From Mikania micrantha (taxonomy: Eukaryota; Streptophyta; Magnoliopsida; Asterales; Asteraceae), in contig CM018685.1 of NCBI GenBank assembly GCA_009363875.1, positions 63,592,593 to 63,656,592 on the forward strand: a stretch of DNA of 64,000 nucleotides. Direction: 5' to 3'. The notes under the pieces were generated by a model. The model had not been told where the DNA came from. It did no database searches and worked only from the letters and a program-made list of their open reading frames with translations. The translations under genes were made by a program, and so were the position numbers. Below are positions 22,701 through 31,230 of the stretch, piece after piece; position 1 is the first letter of the stretch; each line of letters opens with the position of its first letter.

Positions 22701-25700
22701 GAAAACAAAATGTATTGTTGTGTAACTTGTGTTAGTGTGTGAAAAGAGGAAGTAAAGAGTTATGCGTCCTAAATAACTATCAGGTAGTCCCAAGAAAGAC
22801 TTAGTGGACTGGTCATGATAACGATCGAGAGCGAAATCCTAGAGAGCATAGAATGCGAAGAGCTAATCAACCAATTTGCTATGAAGAATGTTAGGAGAGC
22901 TTCACGAATCATCAGTTAAATATCATTATATGTGTTTCACTATTTCTAACACTATGATTTTGTTATGTTTATAATTTATTCGTATAACGTTAGTTGTCAT
23001 TTATGAAACTTTATTATATATTTGATGAAGATCCAAATCAAACACACAATAGAAATAGGAATTACAATTGAAAATGATAGGAGGAAGACAGATATGATGA
23101 TATTACTGAAATCCAAATTACATCCAAATGACAATGAACAATCGATTACATCATCAGAGATGACCCAGGGTAAACCCTTCTCCACAAGGAGCCAATATTC
23201 AGTCTTAATAATATTCTTCACACCTCCTCACTCACACTCTTAACCTCTATTTATAACCCCTAACACACACTAGATATTAATATTACCAAATTGCCCTTAT
23301 CTATAACATACCATAACCACTAATTAATACTAACAAATGAATATAAGCATGAACCCTATCATTACTCCCCCCTTATTTAAAAGTCTTGTCCTCAAGACTT
23401 GGGAGTTAACCATGAAAAGTGCTTTGCTCCAATTATCTTTCCGGACATTTGTGTGCTGGCCCGTATCTATTTCCCCAACGCAAACAAATTCTTTTCTTCT
23501 TACGTCCTTTCCAATCCAAACATGAAGGATATAGAACTCCGCGATCATGCTGCAAAACATGATCCAACTCTGGATTAGAGGAGACGCCTGATCGAATGGC
23601 TGGAAACAAACATGGAATATATGTTTGAGGGACGGACCGAAGGCTCATATCCCATTCAGTCACGTAAACTAAATACCCTTTTCCCAACTTGATACGAGTG
23701 CTATCAAAGGAACCAACAGAGAGACCCAATGCAATAAACAAATGTTGGGAAACAAAATTAGGAATAGCTCCACTATCCACCATCAAACAAACTGGAATTC
23801 CGTGTAAAACCCCCTCAAAACTAAGTGTGGTCACTACTCCCATATTAGCTAAGAGCCCAGCTGATCCTATTGCCCAACAAGTACCTGTTACTGGAGGATC
23901 AATCGGATCAGAATAATTTTCAGCTTCCAACAATAAATGTTCACTTTCCCCAATATCAATTTCCTCATTGTTGGGCTGAGGTTGGCCCACACCCAACAGC
24001 CCCTGATTGAATACAGCCTCAGACCCACTTGCATAATGAAGACAAGAAAGAGAAATATTACCGGAGACGGAATCAACTAAGCCACCAAAATCCGACGTAT
24101 CCTCTACATCTTTACTGGTGACTAAATCATAGAGAGAATCCTGAATTGAATCCGACTGTTGGGTAGTAGCTAATTGCTCTGAAGGATTGTGAATCGCTAA
24201 GCCACCAAAACGCTTTAGTAGCTTTGATTGGAACTCCGGTAATGTCACCTTGTTGACCGCCCACGGCAAGGTCGACGGTGGTTCTGGCGGTGGTGGCGGT
24301 AGACCAGAAGAGCCGAAAAGCCCACTTGAACCACGAGACCCATAGGATATATCCCTCTTTTGCTTCTCTTGATGTGTTATCCACACAAGAACCGCTTTAC
24401 GGAATGCAACAGATTCAATTCGATCACCCTCCAAGGATTGCAAGGTGATTTTAATTTCTTCAACATCAGATTGCAATTGTTTGATCTGATGTTCGTGCGC
24501 GTCCAGTCGAGTAGTCACACGAAATTCCATAGCGAGAAAACAAACAGCAGAACGATGAAATTCTAATCCACGGAAATTGAAATTGAATCCACAGAGATTG
24601 ATATGGAAAGTGAAATTTACAGAACTTGAAATCGGTGGTTACGTGAGGAGCAAAGACGTAATTTCAACCGACAGGGTGAAATCGGCGGGAATTGGAGCCG
24701 ACGGCGGCCAATAGCTCTGAACAGTGATGAATCGGGAATTGAATTGAAGGTTTAGATATCAATATGCGGCCGTGAAGAACGGCAGGTCTAAAATCGGCGC
24801 TAATTGCAGCGAACCAGAAAATCAACGGAAACAAAACTTACAATCGACAAAGAATTTGATGTTAATCCAGCGATTAGATCCTGTAGAAATGAAATTGGTT
24901 GGAAAGGTGATGTAGAAAGCAGGTCGACGGCAGATCAGAGGCAGGTCGGACCATTGATGAAGATCCAAATCAAACACACAATAGAAATAGGAATTACAAT
25001 TGAAAATGATAGGAGGAAGACAGATATGATGATATTACTGAAATCCAAATTACATCCAAATGACAATGAACAATCGATTACATCATCAGAGATGACCCAG
25101 GGTAAACCCTTCTCCACAAGGAGCCATATTCAGTCTCAATAATATTCTTCACACCTCCTCACTCACACTCTTAACCTCTATTTATAATCCCTAACACACA
25201 CTAGATATTAATATTACCAAATTACCCTTATCTATAACATACCATAACTACTAATTAATACTAACAAATGAATATAAGCATGAACCCTATCAATATTTGA
25301 GTTTGACAGTGACCCTTTTTCCTAGCTTGTCTTGGGTACTCTAATTTTTAGGGCCGCCCCTGCTAACACCTTAACATAATGCGGGTCAAGATGGGTAACC
25401 TAGAAACCATGTGAATATAATGGATTCAAACATGTAAGAATGATCAATAATATATTTGATTAGAAAATCATTAAAGATTATTCAAATAAACTATTTGTTT
25501 AGTTATAAATCATTAAAGAGTAGTTAAGACTTGATTATCATCAAATTATATTCCACAACTCATCCAAAGCTAACAATATCAATGCTACATACAGGAACTA
25601 ATTGCCAAATTAATTATCAAGATTTTGATGGATACTTACATGAGTAGATCTTTCGTTGCCAGAAGCTGAAATTGGCAGCACTAAAAAATGCCGAATGCGT

Positions 25701-25829
25701 GTAGCTTAGTCTTTCTAAAGGTGAAACCTCAATGAAAGCGAATTCCGGAAAGCTTTTAAGCAATGATAGGCATATATCTACAAAATTTAGTACATATTTT
25801 CCTCTAAATATAAAAAAACACAATATTAA

Positions 25830-25862
<33 letters not shown>

Positions 25863-27809
25863 GATTATTTCATAACTCACCATAGAATCCACCTGCTAGG
25901 AGCGAGTGCACAAATATTTTTCTTCTAGACTCAAGATACTCTTTACCCGTGACTTCTAAAAGGTAGTGAACCGCATGCTTTTGACCAGCATATGCAGCAG
26001 ATTGAAGAGGTAGTTGATTATAAATGTCAGTAATGTTTGGAAGATTAGGATTCTTATCCACCATCATCTTCATTGCCTCAACATTCCCAACAACAGCAGC
26101 TCCAAACATTGCTGTCTTGCCAAAGCTATTTTGCATAGCCAAATCTTGCGGTGACATCAAGCTTATAAGCTTCTCCACAAAATTGGAATTCATGTTCCTA
26201 TGACATGCAACTATCAATGCTGTTTCAAAGGCTCCTGTGATGACAGCATTCACCAAATTTGGTTCTTTGAGCAGTATTTCTTGTAAACTTTTCAGGTTGC
26301 CTTCAACAGCAGCCTTATACAGGGGCAAATTATACCGAATCAACTTCTGCCCTTCTGGTGTTTGGTTTGAGACTGTTTATATAACTCTTATGGTTAGCCT
26401 TTATTTAAGCCATGCATATAAATGTGCTCAGAAACAACAAAGAACGATATTGGGTTCATTTTTTGCCATAACTGCATCATCATCATCATCATCATCATCA
26501 TCGTACTCAGTATATCTTACTGTTACCAAAGCTAAGGTAGGGTCTAAGGAGGGTAAGATGTAGACAACCTTACCTCTACCCCGTATAATAAACCCCCTGG
26601 CTTTTAACGTTGTTTTTACAAAAATTATGTTAAATAAAGTTAAAATTAGTGCAATTTTGCTTTTGGCTCTCGAGGGCCGACACGTTTTTTTCCATAACTA
26701 CATGATTAACAAAAAGGAAGATGTACCTATTAGCATAGTTGTCAAAAGCCCTCGGGCGCTCGCCTAGGCCCCCAAAAAAAAACCAGGCGCATGAAAAGCG
26801 CCTGGTGGCAGCCTATGCGCACTCCAGTGACTTCAGGCAAAATTTTGGAACGTTCCGGCAAAGTTCAAAAAATCCGACCATAAACCAGTCTAAAACAACC
26901 ATAAAAAGGTTTTGTATTTTTAAAAACTCTATATAACTAGATTATTAATTGTTTTATAGTTAGGCTTTATATATTTTTAAAAAAATTTTAAGCTTAAAAC
27001 ATGCCAAACCTCTAAAAATGGTAACTTAATACTATGCGCCTAGTTTAAAAAAGCGTTCGCTTTTTTTGCGCCTTACGCCTTGAGTGTGCTTTGTGCCTTT
27101 GACAACTATGCCTATTAGATAGTAAATCAACAGTATATATAGGATCTTCAGATTGCAGATTGTTTGAACTTTGTATAAAAGAAAACTGGTCCTTAGAACT
27201 GACTTTATGCATAATTTGTTGCTCATATACAAGTCTGATCAAGAGTTGAAGCTGATTAACCGTTAACGATTGGTTCGATTTTTGAATATTAAAATGTGGA
27301 GAAAATTGACTATTTGATGATACAAATGAATCTGAAATGCAGCATCACAAATGGACAGTACGTACGTAAGGATGGGAGAAGTTTTTCTTACCACGATCAG
27401 GATGAGTCATTGCAGGAAGTCGATGAACATTTTGGATGATAAAACTCCACAATTCAGCTGCAGTCTTTCCAGCATATTTACCAGACAAGTCTGACCATAA
27501 GCCACTTTGAATGGTTGACTTGATTGAACTTTGTACCTGATCATCTATCTGTTTCCATTGCGTGTAATCCGGGTTCTCGATCCCTTGCAACTGTTCATTT
27601 TCGTCGTTAATTTTATCTGGTGGCGGAGTGATGCTGCCATCGATGAAGGCAATGAGGCCGTTGCCCTCTATATAGTCACTCATGGCTAGTTTCCAGTAGT
27701 TTACATTGAAGTTATTGAGTTTGGTGATGGTGTGAAGATCATGCTCTTTGTAAATCGGTTGTGGGTATTTACTTAACGATGGTGACAAAGAAGATGTCAT
27801 TGTTGACAT
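10170..27809 (-). CDS. gag-like/ankyrin/PGG-domain membrane protein gene, copy 1
   Basis: Seven minus-strand exons join with consistent phases: 27392-27809, 25881-26354, 25640-25801, 16233-16319, 15679-15735, 14243-14697 and 10170-10784. The sum is 2268 nt, predicting 755 residues. Domain order is a Copia-gag-like N-terminus (about 1-139), ankyrin repeats (about 145-300), a linker, further ankyrin repeats (about 405-550), then a PGG domain with WMKDRANSG, VPGG and about four membrane helices. The family (ITN1/ACD6-like) includes plasma-membrane proteins linked to stress and defence signalling; function here is inferred. Introns of up to 9.3 kb are filled with transposons. Splice sites were chosen by eye, and exon 5 and the 5' edge of exon 6 are the least certain. 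Confidence 0.75.
10922..11152. mobile_element. small hAT-type MITE, GGTTCCGG-rich
   Basis: Its ends are TAGAGGTGG and CCCACCTCT. It is filled with GGTTCCGGTT-type words and flanked by imperfect ATGATATT/GTGATATT repeats. The copy at 31368-31575 occupies the same site, so it predates the segmental duplication. Confidence 0.6.
11530..11830. repeat. tandem repeat in the LINE 3' region
   Basis: About 2.5 copies of a 78 to 114 bp unit share CCCGCAAGC, GCATATAACACATATA and ACCCATTATGACATT. The first two units are about 114 bp apart and the third is shortened to about 78 bp. Confidence 0.75.
11890..12792 (-). pseudogene. RTE LINE reverse transcriptase, C-terminal part
   Basis: An open frame of about 300 residues has no true start, since the upstream part is lost. 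It contains VEVGLHQGSALSPFLFA, the catalytic FADDIVLV motif, GLRISRTKTEYL, KYLGSFIQGDG, and the C-terminal LRWFGHVRRR and GRPRLTWDEQI blocks, in the order seen in plant RTE polymerases. It drives target-primed reverse transcription in full elements. The frame is uninterrupted, so the insertion is probably recent, but it cannot act alone. Confidence 0.9.
12877..14213 (-). mobile_element. non-autonomous Helitron, copy 1
   Basis: Read on the minus strand it starts TCTTATTATACTAATAAA and ends with an ACCGTGT.../ACACATGGG hairpin, TTTATAAG and CTAG, with host T after. The start resembles that of the proven Helitron at 28311 (TCTTTCTAAACTAATAAA). The body is AT-rich and non-coding. The same insertion is in unit 2 at 31697-32827. 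Confidence 0.6.
13264..13480. mobile_element. Mutator-like MITE with 9-bp target duplication
   Basis: Terminal repeats GAGTAAATTACCGA and TCGGTAATTTACTC are flanked by TATATTAAA on both sides (13255-13263 and 13481-13489). Unit 2 has a single TATATTAAA at 32072-32080, the empty site. The inside carries GGTTCCTATGG/GGTCCCTAAG phrases common in such plant elements. Confidence 0.9.
14243..14697 (-). CDS. exon 6 (second ankyrin block), copy 1
   Basis: It starts FPEIKQIQKKKVMHTQALQL and runs through QPLQAAAAMGNVEVVEEIL, KHGVFQIAISNRKANVFNLI and NNALHLAANM to ELQWFK, then GTATGTG. The 5' edge uses the acceptor ATTGTAG/TTCCAG. This joins exon 5 in frame and aligns with the family pattern FW-x(6-8)-P-x-IKxI. 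An alternative acceptor at 14743 would create a stop at the junction. Confidence 0.8.
14801..15589. mobile_element. hAT-type element rich in GGTTAACCG, carrying a nested MITE
   Basis: The left end is TAAGTGAGCAAACC and the right end GGTTATGGTTGACCATTCTCA, with AACCGAAATTAAC and GGTTATGG words through the body. It relates to the better-preserved element at 19071-19714. A second MITE sits inside. The edges are approximate. Confidence 0.45.
14953..15251. mobile_element. nested hAT MITE
   Basis: The ends TAGAGGTGCGC and CCCACCTCTA are flanked by GTTAAGTG and GTTAAGGG, an 8-bp hAT-style target duplication with one change. Internal words are GGTTCTGG, GGCCGGTT and GGTTCGGGT. Confidence 0.75.
15679..15735 (-). 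CDS. exon 5, copy 1
   Basis: A 57-nt exon after CTCTGGTCAG encodes GYKAETNWSSVFWQLAGNF with partial codons at both edges, and ends before GTAAATT. It supplies the FWxL segment that precedes the PxIKxI block in this family. The short length makes it tentative, but phase and family fit are good. Confidence 0.6.
16233..16319 (-). CDS. exon 4, copy 1
   Basis: An 87-nt exon is bounded by AATGCAG and GTACCT. It encodes YLPSVELERPIRYYKNTCD, then IENPTEEAEK. It keeps phase 1 on both sides. Exons 4 and 5 together are 144 nt, so the pair can be duplicated or skipped without a frameshift. Confidence 0.7.
16421..16682. mobile_element. MITE with GGTGGCCAA ends, GGAACCGG-rich
   Basis: It runs from TAAAGGTGGCCAAAA to GTTTGGCAACC, with many GGAACCGGAACC words. 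Orthologous copies are at 34965-35237 and 39425-39648 in the same intron position. Confidence 0.55.
18346..18745 (+). repeat. tandem repeat array in the solo LTR
   Basis: Five units spaced about 79 to 107 bp carry GTCTTGACATTGGTCAAGCC and CTAGTCATCAG. The two middle steps are 79 bp. Each unit holds a CTTGAC/GTCAAG stem-loop; the loop differs in the last unit. Confidence 0.85.
19071..19714. mobile_element. non-autonomous hAT element, 644 bp
   Basis: The ends TAGGGGTGTGC and GCTCACCCCTA are inverted repeats. The 8-bp target duplication ATATAAGC is exact (19063-19070 and 19715-19722). Arrays of GGTTCGGTT and GGTTATGGTTA lie near both ends with an AT-rich centre. It inserted into the solo LTR. 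Confidence 0.9.
20953..21404. mobile_element. non-autonomous hAT element, 452 bp
   Basis: The ends CATGGTTGTAAAAG and TTTTTACAACACTG are near inverted repeats. They are flanked by exact 8-bp GCAAATAC (20945-20952, 21405-21412). CGCCTAGG words lie near the ends. Confidence 0.88.
22061..22920 (+). mobile_element. remnant of a hAT transposon
   Basis: Part of the ancestral intron, also present at 39710-40470. It begins with a GC-rich leader-like stretch (GAGCAGCCGCAGCCGAGCGCC), has a donor-like CCAACAGGTTAG, and ends with a transposase C-terminal piece. Most of the coding region is missing. The true termini were not resolved. Confidence 0.45.
22800..22919 (+). pseudogene. C-terminal fragment of hAT-like (ZMYM1/TTF-type) transposase
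   Basis: The frame reads LSGLVMITIESEILESIECE, then ELINQFAMKNVRR and a stop. It resembles the end of plant TTF-type hAT proteins, where a LAILSIE-x-ELL...LINxFAxxKARR block forms part of the dimerisation region. Only about 39 residues remain. Confidence 0.6.
23023..23361 (-). repeat. 3' LTR of the small element
   Basis: 339 bp, nearly identical to 24955-25292. The purine tract abuts it on the element's 5' side. On the minus strand it has TTATAAATAGAGG as TATA box. Confidence 0.9.
23433..24530 (-). CDS. gag-protease remnant of a Ty3/gypsy-type element
   Basis: A 365-residue frame starts ATG with MEFRVTTRLDAHEHQIKQLQ, a coiled coil. It then has a Pro-rich stretch (PPPPPEPP), an LPEFQSKLLKRFGG segment, and an aspartic protease core: FEGVLHGIPVCLMVDSGAI, with NFVSQHLFIALGL following. 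The end has a Cys/His-poor zinc-knuckle-like tail (KGRKKKRICLRWGNRYGPAH). The DSGA catalytic motif is intact. The gag CA domain, reverse transcriptase and integrase are absent. It may be a deletion derivative with a retained frame. Confidence 0.65.
   Translation of the reverse strand: MEFRVTTRLDAHEHQIKQLQSDVEEIKITLQSLEGDRIESVAFRKAVLVWITHQEKQKRDISYGSRGSSGLFGSSGLPPPPPEPPSTLPWAVNKVTLPEFQSKLLKRFGGLAIHNPSEQLATTQQSDSIQDSLYDLVTSKDVEDTSDFGGLVDSVSGNISLSCLHYASGSEAVFNQGLLGVGQPQPNNEEIDIGESEHLLLEAENYSDPIDPPVTGTCWAIGSAGLLANMGVVTTLSFEGVLHGIPVCLMVDSGAIPNFVSQHLFIALGLSVGSFDSTRIKLGKGYLVYVTEWDMSLRSVPQTYIPCLFPAIRSGVSSNPELDHVLQHDRGVLYPSCLDWKGRKKKRICLRWGNRYGPAHKCPER
24955..25292 (-). repeat. 5' LTR of the small element
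   Basis: 338 bp, differing from its partner by a few substitutions and a 1-bp length change, so the insertion is fairly recent. The sequence after it on the minus strand (ATGGTCCGACC) is not the usual tRNA-Met primer site. Confidence 0.9.
25640..25801 (-). CDS. exon 3, copy 1
   Basis: A 162-nt exon after TATTTAGAG, ending before GTAAGTA. It encodes GKYVLNFVDICLSLLKSFPE, FAFIEVSPLERLSYTHSAFF and WQRKIYS. It continues the ankyrin-linker region. Phase 1 on both sides fits exons 2 and 4. Confidence 0.72.
25834..25861. repeat. (TA)n microsatellite
   Basis: A TA run in the intron between exons 2 and 3, shorter in unit 2 (about 40967-40978). Confidence 0.85.
25881..26354 (-). CDS. exon 2 (first ankyrin block), copy 1
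   Basis: It begins after AAACACCAG with EGQKLIRYNLPLYKAAVEGN and ends GGFYG before GTGAGTT. Ankyrin signatures include LPLYKAAVEGNLKSLQEILL, TALIVACHRN, GKTAMFGAAVVGNVEAMKMM and LPLQSAAYAGQKHAVHYLL. The acceptor choice restores a GAA codon with the last base of exon 1. Confidence 0.88.
26470..26690 (-). mobile_element. SINE or RTE 3' fragment with GAT-repeat tail
   Basis: On the minus strand it starts TGTCGGCCCTCGAGAGCC, passes through AATTGCACTAATTTTAAC and GGTTGTCTACATCTTACCC, and ends in about nine GAT repeats. The 3' part is RTE-like. A related piece is at 41586-41815. Confidence 0.5.
26734..27110. mobile_element. non-autonomous hAT element, 377 bp
   Basis: The ends CATAGTTGTCAAA and TTTGACAACTATG are perfect inverted repeats with an exact 8-bp CCTATTAG duplication (26726-26733, 27111-27118). 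GCGCCTGG/GCGCCTTACGCC words lie near the ends. It is absent from unit 2. Confidence 0.92.
27392..27809 (-). CDS. exon 1 (Copia-gag-like domain), copy 1
   Basis: The start is the ATG of MSTMTSS, because an upstream in-frame stop is present in this copy. It encodes NVNYWKLAMSDYIEGNGLIA, FIDGSITPPP, NPDYTQWKQIDDQVQSSI and GKTAAELWSFIIQN. This pattern (NYxxWxxxMxxxL, P-x-x-W-x-x-x-D, A-x-E-L-W) is that of Copia gag N-terminal domains. The exon ends CGTG before GTAAGA. About 13 residues differ from copy 2. Confidence 0.75.
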
Positions 27810-27898
27810 TGTGTCAAGGTTAGAATGGCTTTCTTAGAATGCCTGCTTCAAGCCTCAGGGGATGGATTAAGTAAAAATAGAATCCATCAAGTCTAGTT

Positions 27899-27909
27899 CT
27901 TATATATAG
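27899..27909 (-). promoter_or_regulatory. TATA box, gene copy 1
   Basis: CTATATATAAG on the minus strand lies about 90 bp upstream of the ATG. It is conserved at the same distance in copy 2. Confidence 0.6.
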
Positions 27910-28310
27910 ATTTTATTGAACGGGCTAATATGAATCACTGATGGATCACTGAAATATCATTGTAACATTAGTAGTACCAATCAATCATATACACCACCAA
28001 GTCACCGGTTTATGAGTAAACTCAATACTTTGAGAAAACCCTCTTTTGGTATTTGAACTCAGGATCTTATGGTTTTTGAGTTTTATCCTACCAACAAGAT
28101 GTTGTTTGGCTATAATTTCTTTGGCCTCTGATTCTTATATTTGGCATACACAACCCACTAAATACATTTTTTTAATAAAAAGTTACAATAATTGTTGTTA
28201 ACAAATATAAAGATGCAAATAAAGTAAAATTAACATGCAATCCATCCATCCCCACTAAATTGGGTATAGGGTGGCAGGCACTTGCACAAACCTTTTATTT
28301 ATTAATTAAA

Positions 28311-28619
28311 TCTTTCTAAACTAATAAATGAGTATATTTAGGAGACACTTGTCAATGTTTTAGCATTCCAAATTTTTCATTTTCCTACCTAAAACTTCAC
28401 CAAAACTAATTTCTATATTGAATATTTAAATGCCAAATAGATACCCTTTATTTTACGTTTTCAATAAATTAAACACAAATTCTAATTATTGTATTAGGTG
28501 ATTTTTCATTTGTATGATTTTTATTCTAAAAGATTACCTCATTTAGGATGATAAATACATTTAAAAATTTTAAGTTTTCTTATTATCAAACCCGTGTAAT
28601 ACATGAGTTTTTAAGCTAG
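28311..28619 (+). mobile_element. non-autonomous Helitron in the copy 1 upstream region
   Basis: It starts TCTTTCTAAACTAATAAA and ends with an ACCCGTGT/ACATGAGTTT hairpin, TTAAG, CTAG. Flanks are A on the left and T on the right. Unit 2 at 43022/43023 reads ATTAATTAAATAACAAA, the exact empty A/T site. Length is 309 bp, about 500 bp upstream of the gene's start. Confidence 0.92.
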
Positions 28620-29825
28620 TAACAAAATATATAATAGCCTCCTTAATTTAGTTTTCGTATAACTGTTAATTTGGAGCTTTTAGTTACACATACAATATTG
28701 TTTTATACTAAATAAAAATTTAATTTTTGAAGTAAAATCATTTATAGAACTGAAAATTTAAAGGGAAATTTTATAAATTTATTCTCGGCTTTATGTTAGT
28801 TAATTTATGCGGGTCTGTTGTCTATGAGGCCTCAATTTTGATAAAATGGGTCACTAACGTGGGAGTTTCAATGTTTTCTTGAATTGAGGTTAAAGAGAAA
28901 TTTCTATACGATTACAGTTCAATTAGCAGCTAAGTTATATGAACCAAACTGGAAGGTTATCAAGAAGACACAAGTATACAAGATAGAGGTAGGAGAGATA
29001 AGAATACTAATATTTATATAAATATGTATAAAATACTAGATATAACAAGAAATGATGTTTCTAAAGATATATTAGAAGTGACGTATATCTGATAAAAGAT
29101 AAGAGAGTGTAAATTACGATGATTTAAACATGTGAAGTGCACACAAATGACGATTTAGTTAGAACAAGGGAATCCTTTACTATGAAGGGTAATAGACGCA
29201 AAGTAGGATTTGTCTACATTTTATACTCTACATAGCTTACAAAAACAATGTTAAAAGTGAGATTAACTTAGTATGGGTAGATAACTGGTAGAAAATACGA
29301 ATATTAATGATAATGTATATGTCTATTTATGTGTTTCATTTTTTCAAAGTATACATAATTTGTAAAAGCTATTGGCGTATCTTTTCTTTGTAAAGTTATT
29401 AATAATCAAGAATAAACGAAAACAAAAGAGGAAAAAAAAGGGAATATAATTTAATTTATATGGCGTCCAATTGGAAAAAAAAGTTGATTTGCAAAGACAA
29501 TACGAATCATAAGAAATCACACCACGTGATGCATGTTTAAGAGTATTGCATCTTAATAGCACTCAGAAGTTTTTGATGACCCAAACCGTCTATATAAAAA
29601 TCAAGGTGATATTTTGATTATAAACAAAACGTCTCCTCAAGTTTAAGAAAACAAAAAGTATATATTATCATGAAATAAAAAACTACAAAATGTATAGATC
29701 GCAAACAAATTGTGTGCATTAATTACAAATATTAAATAAATCAAAAATTTACCTAAATCAGAATAACTAAAAAAGTCGATTTATCATAAAAATTTGGGGT
29801 CTTGATTTTAGAGGCATTAAGATAG
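28620..29825. other. upstream region shared by both duplication units
   Basis: AT-rich, collinear with about 43023-44115, with no convincing coding frame. Both copies carry a GTATTGCAT...CACGTGATGCATG stretch (near 29521 and 43889) with a CACGTG E-box. Nothing else was identified. Confidence 0.5.
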
Positions 29826-30000
29826 GGGTGTAAACGAACCGAGCTGATCTCGAGCTCGTTAAGGTTCGAGCTTGGCTCGTTTATACAAAATAGAGCTCAA
29901 GCTCAAATTCGGATCGTTAAGAGTTTTGTTTTCAGGGCTCGAGCTGGCTCGTTATAAATTTTTAGGCTTAAGCTTGGCTCAGGTTGTTTATATTTTTATT
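29826..30000. mobile_element. fragment of GAACCGAGC/GCTCGAGC-rich hAT-type element
   Basis: It begins AGGGGTGTAAACGAACC, followed by GAGCTCG and GGCTCG repeats. The right terminus was not found. Unit 2 keeps part of it at about 44125-44240. Confidence 0.4.
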
Positions 30001-30615
30001 TTATTTATTTACTTTCCAAATTTAACAAAAAATAAAAGATTAAATTTTAAGAAGAGCATCATTTAGGATGTTGAACAACAAGAAACTGACATGTTAGTTA
30101 TAATTCGACAGGCCAGAGGATCACTTGCCGCTTGCCTCTTTGTAGCTTCATGAAGGGTAAGAGTTGAACTTTGCGTGTTTGTAACGATCAACGACACAAT
30201 CAAAACAAATTTAAGCTGCATTATCTTTCAAAATATGTAAACCATTTGCAGTGCATATATAATGTTATATATATGTGTAGCCGTGTAGGCCTCAAGAAAC
30301 AAAAGTAGAATTGCACTAATTTTAACGTTATTTTACTTATTTTGAGAAAATAACGTTTAAAGTGTTGGAATGATTAACTTTAAACGATAAGTCGATAACT
30401 TTGAGCTGAGGACTCCTTCGAAACAGTGTCTCTATTCCACTGGTATAGGGGTAAGATATGTGTTCATCCTTTCCCCCCCGATAACTTAACACACCAAGAT
30501 ATGAATAGTAGTCGAGTCTTTCGAATTGTAACGATGAAGACACATCTTGATTATTTGTTACATCATCAAGAAACTGAATCAACATAAACACTTAAACGAC
30601 TTGTCAATGAGGTGT

Positions 30616-31230
30616 TTACAAGATAACTGAATCACCACGCTTGCCAAAGATTCCGGGGCCATACGTCGACGAAATGATGTCCAACAGAGGGTTAAACTGC
30701 AAGGACGCAAACAGAAGCACAGGTATCGTAGCCATTGAAGACACAAGCCCAAGCACCCACCTCTTTTCATCTCCAAAAACCAAGTAAAGTATAGATGTAA
30801 AGGATATCATCATGAATATGATAGACAGAAAGAGCGAAATAAGCGCGATTATCAATCTCTTCGGTAGCGAATAGAGAAAATCTTGAACCGCGTATCGGGC
30901 AGTAAGTATGCCCAAGAACATTAGCATAGAAGAAGCTGACATAAAGAGAGCGAGCGCATCTGATACCGCGAACACGACGAAAGCCTGTCTTTCGGTGAAT
31001 ATCGGCAACCCGTTGCTGCTACTGCTTCCACCTGGTACTGTAATTGCAGAGGTAAACATGATGGTTGCAATGAGCGTTGCTACGATTATCCCAGAATTGG
31101 CTCTATCTTTCATCCATTGTTCACCTTCTTTTGCTAAGTTTTCATGTGTTTGAGTGAAGATTGTTGCTGGTGTCTTGCCAAACATATTCCTTTCCTCTTG
31201 ATCTTGAGGCCATGATAGTTCTTTAACTAC
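30616..31230 (-). CDS. exon 7 (PGG domain), copy 2
   Basis: The protein is the same as exon 7 of copy 1, from VVKELSWPQD to GKRGDSVIL, and I saw no base change. Acceptor and stop positions correspond exactly. Confidence 0.9.
   Translation of the reverse strand, partial: VVKELSWPQDQEERNMFGKTPATIFTQTHENLAKEGEQWMKDRANSGIIVATLIATIMFTSAITVPGGSSSSNGLPIFTERQAFVVFAVSDALALFMSASSMLMFLGILTARYAVQDFLYSLPKRLIIALISLFLSIIFMMISFTSILYLVFGDEKRWVLGLVSSMATIPVLLFASLQFNPLLDIISSTYGPGIFGKRGDSVIL

Larger units (their letters stand above)
23023..25292 (-). mobile_element. small internally deleted LTR retrotransposon
   Basis: Two direct LTRs, 23023-23361 and 24955-25292, start TGAT and end ATCA and are flanked by ATATT on both sides (23018-23022, 25293-25297). 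On the minus strand the order is LTR, leader, gag/protease frame, the purine tract AAGGGGGGAGTAA, LTR. Total length is 2270 bp with no polymerase, so it must have moved with borrowed enzymes. The site is empty in unit 2 near 40560. Confidence 0.9.
9661..30060. repeat. segmental duplication unit 1
   Basis: Direct repeat of 30265-44290. Collinear matches cover the gene's last exon, the introns, all other exons, the upstream region and a GAACCGAGC-rich element at the far end. The unit is longer than unit 2 because it gained an RTE LINE, a composite insertion of about 5.3 kb, a 2.27-kb LTR element and a Helitron. Confidence 0.85.

Noticed and set aside
24804..25142. 112-codon plus-strand frame
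   Set aside because: It runs through the leader and LTR of the small element against its coding strand, and much of it is repeated at the other LTR.
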